Shown here: positions 56,818-64,000 of the stretch, in pieces
How positions within the stretch are numbered: position 1 is the stretch's first letter
How the letters are laid out: every line of letters starts with the position of its first letter
DNA from: Isoetes taiwanensis
Lineage: Eukaryota > Streptophyta > Lycopodiopsida > Isoetales > Isoetaceae
DNA: 64,000 nt
Reading direction: 5' to 3'
Assembly: GCA_021234155.1 (NCBI GenBank)
Contig: JAJEKV010000071.1
Span: forward strand, 4,652,483 to 4,716,482
The notes under the pieces: generated by a model
Databases searched by the model: none
What the model saw: only the letters and a program-made list of their open reading frames with translations
Told to the model about the DNA's origin: nothing
Position numbers and translations under genes: made by a program

Positions 56818-58290
56818 ATGGACAGGTAAGCATATAAAGTACATAGTACGTCTTTCTTTTGTTTCCTGATTTGGTTTTGTAGGGCAAAGTGTATTCCAGA
56901 ATACACTTTGCCCATCTGTCGAAGAGCAAAGTGTATTCCGGAATACACTTTGTGCAAAGTGTATTCCGAGTGCAAAGTGTATTCCGGAATACACTTTTGC
57001 CCTTCAGTGAAAAGCAAAGTGTATTCGGAATACACTTTGCACTACGCTAATAGTGTAAAGTGTATTAGGAATACACTTTGCTCCTTACCGAAGGGCAAAG
57101 TGTATTCCGGAATACACTTTGTACTTGAATACACTTTGCCCTTCGGGTGAAGTGCAAAGTGTATTCCGGAATACACTTTGCTTGTCTTTTTGGAAACTCT
57201 TGTTTTTTAGCACTTAATGAAGACACCTTTTAGCTAAAACCAGCAGCTTGAAATCACAGAAGTCCCCGAGGAACCTAAGAAGAAGAAGGGGAAGGGTAAA
57301 GCACCTGGTGTTGCTATTAAGGAAAAAAAAGTTGATAAAACATCTGAAAAAATGGAAGAGATTAACCTGCACAAGTTTGTGCAAGGTGTCATTTATTTGC
57401 CAGTCACTTCAATGAAGCTTCCTCCGAAAAATGAAGCTGGTGAAAGGCCACCTCAGGTTCGCAAAATTTATGCCGATCACTTGAGGAACCTGAAGGATAG
57501 AATAAGGAGCAATCCAAATGCTCATGTGGCCCCAATAGTTGTCCTTGTTGACAGGGAGCAGTGCACAACCCCTCAGGAGTATGACAGAGAAAACGCTGAC
57601 ACCTACACTCACTACGTCTTGGGAGGGAATCATAGCTTCAAGGCAAGAAGGCAACTTTACAAAGAAAAGAAGAACCCGAGGTACCTCTCCGCCCCTCTGC
57701 TACCGTCTCTTGTGGTCTTTACGGATGAAGAAGCAAAAATGGTTGCCAACACCCACAATGCCGATAACGAAAGTACAAACTAAAGATGAGCTTTGTCGAC
57801 AAGATCCGGTTTATGCACGGGGAGTATGTAATTTTCAAGGGAAAATACGGTGAGGACCTTAAAGCCGGCGTTTTCCTTGGAGCTTAAGGAGGCGTGTGCC
57901 ATTGAATGCCGCACGAAATATGACGAGGCCAATAAAAGGCGATCTCTCATTTGGCCACGACAACCGGTTCGATTAGCTTTTAGAGATGGCAAGGTAAGCA
58001 CAAAATGTATTCGAATAGCAAACCGACTATTTGGCGTGAAATCTTCTTGAGCAGATTTGGGAACTCGGGGACGAGATATTTACAATGTTCGGCGAGGGGA
58101 GTTAAAGAGCAAGGGCAAGGAGACACCAAGAAAAACCCTGGACGTGCTAAAAAAAAGAAATGACCATTACCGGTCGGAGGGAAATGCGGGGCTTCTCAGG
58201 CCACGGAGCTTCCGGAGCAGCTTCTCAAAAAGTTGTTGATAAGGAGTTTAGCCTAGAAGAAATGTCAAAGGAATTGCACAAGTAAGTTCT
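56818..58290 (+). pseudogene. ParB-like domain protein of element C, truncated before the methyltransferase
   Basis: ATG 56818 opens the same 8-base exon as B (ATGGACAG|GTAAGC). The intron holds the palindrome array. The exon for the N-terminal Lys-rich/acidic part is missing; coding resumes near 57242 with EEPKKKKGKGKAPGVAIK. The ParB-like domain follows (LPPKNEAGERPPQVRKIYAD, HVAPIVVLVDR, YVLGGNHSFKARR), then LTDEEAKMVANTHN-type and LAFRDGK|IW segments, ending at LEEMSKELHK (about 58280). All methyltransferase motifs are absent, so this copy can at most make the ParB-like part. Confidence 0.72.
56889..57176. repeat. Palindrome array, GTGTATTCCGGAATACAC (element C intron 1)
   Basis: Sites start at 56889, 56931, 56959 (half), 56977, 57019, 57060, 57100, about 57124 (half) and 57159. 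Full-site intervals cluster at 40-46 bp, close to four helical turns. The outer arms extend to CAAAGTG...CACTTTG. The position (first intron of the ParB gene) matches B and A. Confidence 0.9.
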
Positions 58291-58445
58291 CGACACAAAC
58301 TTTACTCTTTGCATGTTAGATTCCCAAAAACATCGGCAGTACATAGTGTATTCCGAATACACATGCCTTCCTTCACACGGGCAATGTGTATTCGGAATAC
58401 ACATTGCTTGTCTCTAGAAAAGCATTATGTATTCGAGAATAAGCA
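58005..58445. repeat. Scattered palindromes near the broken end of element C
   Basis: GTATTCGAATAG lies near 58005, GTGTATTCCGAATACAC near 58346, GTGTATTCGGAATACAC near 58386 and GTATTCGAGAATAAGC near 58428. They correspond to the intron that in B carries the six-site array at 18761-18961. Confidence 0.8.
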
Positions 58446-58460
58446 CAATTTCATTATTTT

Positions 58461-61400
58461 TGTACAAAACCCGAATTTATGGACCATTTTTGGAGACACT
58501 GCTTCAATAACAATTTTTCCCACACTAACAAGCATCACCGGTGAGGGCTGCATATGCTTCGAAAGAATCCGCACCTTTGGAATCTTGATAGTGTTGGGGA
58601 GCTTCTTCTGTTCGATGGAGACCAAGCAAAGTCGATTGTCTCCAACTCAATGCGATCACTAGCGTTGGTTGGCCTCCATCTTTTCTTCCAACGGTTTACA
58701 TAATTGGCGGGTACACTGGTTCCTTCTGAGGGACAGGCTCCCACCAAGTGATCATCTACTGTCTCAAAGTTCTCCTTCTTATCATCCATTTGGGGCTCCT
58801 CAGGTGGCATACCCTACCCATGTGGGACACAACACGTCATCGGGGCGTGCCATAATGAACATACCTTTCTTCACGTCCTTGAATGGATTGAATTTCGGTA
58901 TGGGTTTATCCTTCAATGGTCCCCGTATGGAGGAGCGATGCTTTGCAATTGGCTGCGGCAATGCAACCATTTACGAAGCTGAACTCCTTCTTGCACGGGT
59001 GCATGGCCAAAAGTCCTCATAACTCTCTCTTAGGCACGAAATCTTCCCTAGCTCACAGTAAAAGACCCTTCCAATACTCGATGGTAGCCGGAATTGTGCG
59101 GAATAGTTATCGTTTCGGGGTGCCCTTCTTGCTTGTGGATATTGCAACCCAATGAAGGATGTGCTTGTGGATCTTTGTTTAGAATCTGGCCAAGGTCCTT
59201 AAGCTGTTGCCTTTGGTTTAAGCAACTTGGGTGTTCCTACACGGGCATCATGGGCTTCCCCGTCTTCCCCTTCCTTCCACATTTTTATACCACTTTTGTA
59301 GGCAGCCAATCCAAGAAACACGGACGGGTTTTGTAATACATGACAGGCCACTCTCCATTCATTGCAAATTTGAATGTCGGGGGTGGTGTGGCGATCAATC
59401 TATCATCGCCGTCGGGTATGTACCCTTCTATAAACCCCTTCCAATCGGCACTTTATCAACAATATATGGTACGAGTCCATTTAGATTGCATTTGTGGAAC
59501 TCATATAACAATTCGGGCATGGTCAGCACCTCGGCCTTCTTTAGAGTGGAGGAGAAGTTGCCAAACATAGCATCAATGTCTTCATGTGTATGTCCGGGCA
59601 TCATGAAACCCAACTCTATCTCCTCGAACACACCAAGATATACTAGGTATGAAAGATACGAGAAAACATACATTTTTTTGTTTTGACCCCAAGCATTGTC
59701 CGATTGCAAAGCAACAATGTTGGGAGGGGCTTGAAAGAAGGTCCTTCTCGTGCGGAGCAAGCTTGCGGGGATGTTGCTATTAGTGAGTGCCAATTTCGAT
59801 TTGAGTGCCGCATTATTACGCAAGGAAGTCACCCAAGTTGGAGCTGAAGTTTAAGGCATTGAAAGATGGCCTCAGGGATACTCATGAACCATCTCAAGCC
59901 TTCTCAAGATACTATTCAAAGAACCGACATGGAAGTTCGAGTCATCGGCCATAGATCCAAAGCAAAGTTTCCATAGCTTCCCTCCCATGACCATGAGTGA
60001 GAGCACCGAATCAATGATATTTTAAGTTTATCCAGTCTCCAAAGTGACTTCACCGATTCACGCAATTTAGGAATCATTGTCTTTGCACGGTCCATCTTAT
60101 CATGAATTATACAAACATAGTCTTTGGGATGCCTATGGGACAACAATCTCTCACGACAAGATTGGAGTACGATGGGAGGCTTGCTCCAATCTATGTGCTC
60201 TTCTACGATCATGCAATATCCCGCCTTTACGCCTCATCCTTTGTCTTCAACAACTTTGTGCCTAATGACCTCGCATGTATCACATTTGGAGAACGGAATT
60301 TTTTTGCAATCCGACATCCATGAAGCTCCTTTTCCAAGTTCTATGAAAGCCGGCTGGCGATACTTTCTTACTGTCGGTGCCATGACTTCTACATTCACCT
60401 CTTCTAGGATGCACTGTTTTAAGTAAACATTGCGGGCAACTTCCACGATGTTTTCCGGATGCCTTCTTCATTCCTCCGACTACGGTGAGGCAAGGATTCG
60501 CAATTCTCCCTTACGAACATTGAGAAAACAGCCTCGGGAGGCTAAGGTAGATACCACGGCGGCTTGAAAGTACCACGGTTCCGTGCTGCTACGCTGCGCA
60601 CCCTCGATGTATTGTGCTTTCCATTTCAGATACCCCCCGACTTTGAGATTCCCAGCCCAAGGTACCGGGCCTTCTCACGGACTAGCCTCCCATGCAAGAC
60701 CCGGGACGTTCTACTCGGCGACCTTTCATGTTGTTCCCAAGCATGTCATACACAAATGTCGCCGCTACACTTCATTCCATAAAACTCCTTGCGCATCTCG
60801 ATGACCTGATTATGTGAGAACTTTGCACAACACCTGTGTTTGCAACACAAAGGTCGCTTCGATATTTTTAAAATAGCCTCCTTAGAGCTAAGGCGCTCAA
60901 TCTTAGGTTGTCTCAAGAACCTCCACCCGGGAGTGGAAAGTGTACTTTGCGCCTCTCAAAATTAGGATGCTTCTCAACAATAGAGCTGCCTTGACTTGAG
61001 GGAGTATTTGATTGCTCGGTTGGCTTTTTGCGGTCAAGATTTGAGACACCTTTACACCATCCATTGTAACATATTCGTTACTCCACCTCACAAGCATACC
61101 GCTTTTGGTACTGTAAACAAGCCCGACAAATGAAATTCACTTCGGGGAGGAGTCGGGTAACCCTCAACAATTGTCACTCCAATGCATTTCAACCCTAAGA
61201 ACTGATCGCGATCTTGCATCATCTCGGGCTCAGTAAAGGATATGAACCCCTTTCCGGTGGGAATGGAGGCTAAGAGTGCCATACTTCCACGGTCCTTCTC
61301 GGTAAAGTGTATCTAGTCGGGGGATAAGTCCCATAGTTGATTCCACTCTCTTTTTTTAGAGGTGGACCCGACATCCTCTACATTGGATTCACTCGGACGT

Positions 61401-61640
61401 CTTCCTCTCTCCAAAGAATGAAGGATCCTTTGGCTTCTCCTATAGTTTTCGTGATCCGGAGTGGGCCATGGTAGGGCGTGACACTCCTCGAAAACCTCTT
61501 CAACACCAACACTAACAGCTCCATGGGGGATGCTTCTGAAATGGCATTGGTTAGAGTCTCCAGTGAACCCTTTGGCAATGGGACTGACCATCCTTGAAGA
61601 TGTACACTTCCTCGAGTAATAGATGGGGAACATGGGGCCG
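58461..61640 (-). pseudogene. Element D: second, distant DUF7869-type protein gene
   Basis: Minus-strand frames, in order from 61640, give a basic N-terminal part, an ISFTEPEMMQDRDQFLGLKC segment (about 61230) and Cys-rich parts (about 60460). The core follows: YVCIIHDKMDRAKTMIPKL (about 60110), VALQSDNAWGQNKKMYVFSY (about 59710) and FMMPGHTHEDIDAMFGNFSS (about 59600). These are the same three motif blocks as in A-C (GMDQ, LDNTTRENKN, GHTHDQID) with different surrounding sequence, so D is another lineage of the same protein family. The C-terminal part (58810-58535) is hydrophilic. The frame is heavily broken. No methyltransferase gene is visible on the plus strand up to 64000. Confidence 0.6.
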
Positions 61641-61744
61641 GGTTATTGAGAGCGTAACATACCGCGAATCGGCATCGATATGGTGCGAAATCGGTGGGGC
61701 CCCAAATTGATTTTTAAACATCGCTATGAGCTTATCGGGAAAAC

Positions 61745-62075
61745 TAAATTAGGCCGCCCAATTTACTTGGTCCAAATGTAAATAGGCAAAAGCACACTGG
61801 CCAAAGTAGACTGGGCAAAGCACACAACCCAATGTAAATTGGGCGCTCGCCCAATTTCTCCTATGTCCTGCAGGTGGGAAGACATGAGCGCCTACAGTCA
61901 TGGTTTGGCCATAAGACATGGATGACATGCACGTGGAAATGGCCAAAGTAAACTGGGCCGCCCGAAATGGATCCTGTGCACTTGGCAGTGGCCAAAACAA
62001 ACCGGGGCGGGCGCCGTGAAATGGATCGCATTACACGTGCCAGTGTTCATAGTAAAGTGGGCGCCCGCCCACGTT
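61745..62075. repeat. GC-rich palindrome cluster upstream of the element D gene
   Basis: Dyad sites include AAATTAGGCCGCCCAATTT (61746-61764), AAATTGGGCGCTCGCCCAAT (about 61837-61857), GGGCCGCCC (61955-61963), CGGGGCGGGCGCCG (about 62003-62016) and GTGGGCGCCCGCCCAC (62057-62072). The last three are about 51-54 bp apart and sit in repeats that share AAATGG and GTAAA-type flanks. The location (upstream of the DUF7869-type gene) matches the palindromes of A-C, but the sequence is different. A further copy may lie at 63811-63831 (AAATTAGGGCGGCCCAATTT). Confidence 0.6.
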
Positions 62076-64000
62076 TATCCCAGGTGTTTTTGGAGGGCTA
62101 CACAATATTGGCTGGTTTTGAAGAGTGTCAGAACTTAACTCCCCCACAGTGGACATCCATATGTATCAGAACTTTCACTGACTTATGAAAAATCAATCTT
62201 ACAAGCATCCATTTGATGGGGCATAGAGAGAGAACGTATACACAGCAGACCTCTGTGTACTAGCCTGCCAATGTGGCATGAAGTCTAAAAACCTGACAAG
62301 TAGATTTCTTGTAGAATTTGAATAAGGTGGAAGGATGCACTGCAGCTAGCAAAGCCAGGGGGCATGTAAATTGAATCAGTCGCGACATCACTAAAAAACA
62401 TCTTGCAAAAAATGTTGCACTAGTCGAGCAAACAAGATTCATAACTGAAGAAACAGTCCCAAGATCACAAATCTAGCTTAGTTAAGATAAAATTACCTTT
62501 GGAGTCGGGTAAGCCATGTAAGACCTTCGACAAAGTATATTAGAGTAGGCTCAAGAATGAAGGCTTCCAAAAAGAGAGGGCACTAGAAATAAATGGGGAA
62601 TTTAAGATGCGTATTTGAATCACTCAACAAATTCAAATTGAATTCAAATTCTCCCCATTTGTATGCATTTATTAGGGGCAAACTTTATTAACGTTATTGG
62701 GGACACGCATGCGAGGTGTCATTAAATGTAGCTCACGCGGCGTGCATTGAATATTTTTGAATTTCATATTTGAATTGTGTACCCTTTAATACTTTCACAT
62801 ACGGCATGCCATGTGGCTTCTACATATTGGTGGAGGATGGATTTCGAGGTGGCGCCCGTGCCACCCTTCATTATTTTCGAACTCGCAAATTAATTATGGA
62901 CTGCAAGCGGTCCATTATAACGGAATCGGACACTTGTCCGCTAGCTGGTGCAATGTGAGTGCATGCCTCACTTATAAATATTCCTTTCTCCCGGATAACC
63001 GCATTTTCAACGGTCTTTCAGTTCAAAAAAAACGCTTCCTTATCCGTGATATCATCGACGACAACTAAGGACAAGGCGCCCGACTCTATATTGGTTATTA
63101 ACGAAAGGTAATGCTTGCATCAGCGGGCGGGGTTGATGTCAATGTTTATTTATTTTTTTAATAATGCTTCCCAAGACGACATGGCATCCATTCTGCCTTC
63201 CATCCGTTCCCCTTTCGTGTTTGAAAAAGAAGCTTGCTCCTATTCATTCAAGGTCTTACACGGAGTTCTTGCAATAATGATCTTTTTCCTTCTAATCCCT
63301 CTCTATTCTATCCTTCTAATCAACTATCTTATGTGCCGGATATTCGAGCCACCTAGACTTGCTTCCCTCACCTTCTTTTCTCAAGCTATTTCTCGACAAT
63401 GACAGATTTAGCATAGAAAAGGTCGATAGTCGATCCACCTAACCTTGTTTCCTTGATTACATTGGCCCAATTTTTTGATGTCTCCTTTTCGCCAGTATTT
63501 GGAAACTTTGGCGCAGTCACCTGCATTCCCGGGCTTCTAAGAAACCCAAAGCGGCCGCCGTTTTCTTTGCTAATAACTTCTTTCGGCGGGAACTGTTTGG
63601 AAAGTCGAACAATGTCACCTTCATTCCCTCTCTCTAAATCGGTACTCTATTTCGGCCTCGAAAGGCGGAATCACTTGCATGGAAGTCGAGCACCTCTACT
63701 TCCTTCCCTTCATTGAATTCAGTGACGCCAGGTTTCAAGCTGCAAGAACGATGAGAATTGGGCCTCCACGGTGAAGGTTATCGGCCTGGTGCCCAGTACA
63801 GGACCCTAACCAAATTAGGGCGGCCCAATTTCGAGGGCATGCCTCTCCCCTAAGCCACCACGAACCATTCCTACTAACTTTCAAGTCACTAAATTGGTAG
63901 GCTCTATTTGTCTTAAATGTATGCTCCACGTTACTTTCAGTAAAGTTCGTACTCACTTCAAGTTTGATGGAATGCGGGAGTAATGGCAAGGACAAAATCG
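62076..64000. other. No supported gene; possibly the rest of element D
   Basis: Several short frames (for example 62770-62958, 63115-63402 and 63453-63716) show no recognisable domain and no methyltransferase or ParB motif. A palindrome-like GGGCGGCCC site at 63811-63831 hints that element D may continue to the window edge. Confidence 0.35.

Larger units (their letters stand above)
52925..58460. mobile_element. Element C: sister of B, left end intact, methyltransferase half missing
   Basis: It starts CAAGATTGCGTATTAAACGG at 52925 and matches the right end of B for more than 350 bp. It carries the minus-strand DUF7869 gene (53302-56487) and the plus-strand ParB gene (from 56818), separated by 330 bp, plus the CCGG-type palindromes. 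Similarity stops near 58460 after the LEEMSKELHK exon. The methyltransferase exons and the other end are missing, and sequence of element D follows. C is uninterrupted at the sites where B carries the chromovirus and the Helitron. Confidence 0.8.

Overview
This is eukaryotic nuclear DNA, almost certainly from a land plant with a large, transposon-rich genome. Supporting signs are GT-AG introns, a Ty3/gypsy chromovirus primed by initiator-Met tRNA, a PIF/Harbinger element, a Helitron, hAT-type MITEs, a LINE and short TTAGGG-type runs in the LTRs. A Replitron-like HUH gene and the unusual elements below suggest a non-seed plant (fern, lycophyte or bryophyte) rather than a flowering plant, but that is only an inference. 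I found no convincing single-copy host gene; a few hypothetical ORFs are listed.

The main content is a family of large DNA elements seen here as copies A (4380-13587, both ends visible), B (about 17.2-41.6 kb, heavily interrupted) and C (52925 to about 58460, truncated). A distant relative, D, lies at about 58.5-62.1 kb. Each of A, B and C carries two divergent intron-containing genes. One is a DUF7869-type protein with DDE-like acidic motifs, the likely transposase. The other is a protein with a ParB/sulfiredoxin-like domain, joined in A and B to a beta-class amino DNA methyltransferase. Each element also carries many copies of its own long perfect palindrome, placed between the genes and in introns but not in exons: TATGCGCGCATA-centred in A, GTGTATTCCGGAATACAC in B and C, and a looser GGGCGCCC-type in D. 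The palindromes are helically phased: about 31 bp apart in A and about 42 bp in B and C. This looks like a coherent system (mobilising protein, DNA-modifying and possibly DNA-binding protein, cognate site arrays) and is the best candidate for something undescribed.

Copy B records three nested insertions: an 11.1-kb chromovirus (22302-33427, coding on the minus strand), a 248-bp MITE (34085-34332) and a 5.36-kb Helitron (36048-41406). Copy C supplies the empty site for the chromovirus and for the Helitron. The chromovirus encodes RT, RNase H, integrase and a chromodomain, but in place of a normal gag start it has a histone H3-like gene. That gene has an exact H3 tail (ARTKQTARK) and, about 1 kb later, an H3 histone-fold C-terminus.

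The rest of the window, by region: a broken Myb/SANT-like gene (0.26-1.43 kb); a 5'-truncated LINE with an ATTCT-repeat tail (14.24-15.7 kb); a PIF/Harbinger transposase split by a 602-bp hAT MITE (42.9-44.8 kb); a decayed chromovirus fragment (45.0-46.8 kb); a Replitron-like HUH endonuclease gene (50.45-52.45 kb); and largely unassigned AT-rich DNA. Many genes carry one-base frameshifts concentrated in CG-rich sequence. Differences between the two LTRs of the young chromovirus cluster the same way, so some apparent decay may be consensus error at methylated sites rather than real mutation.
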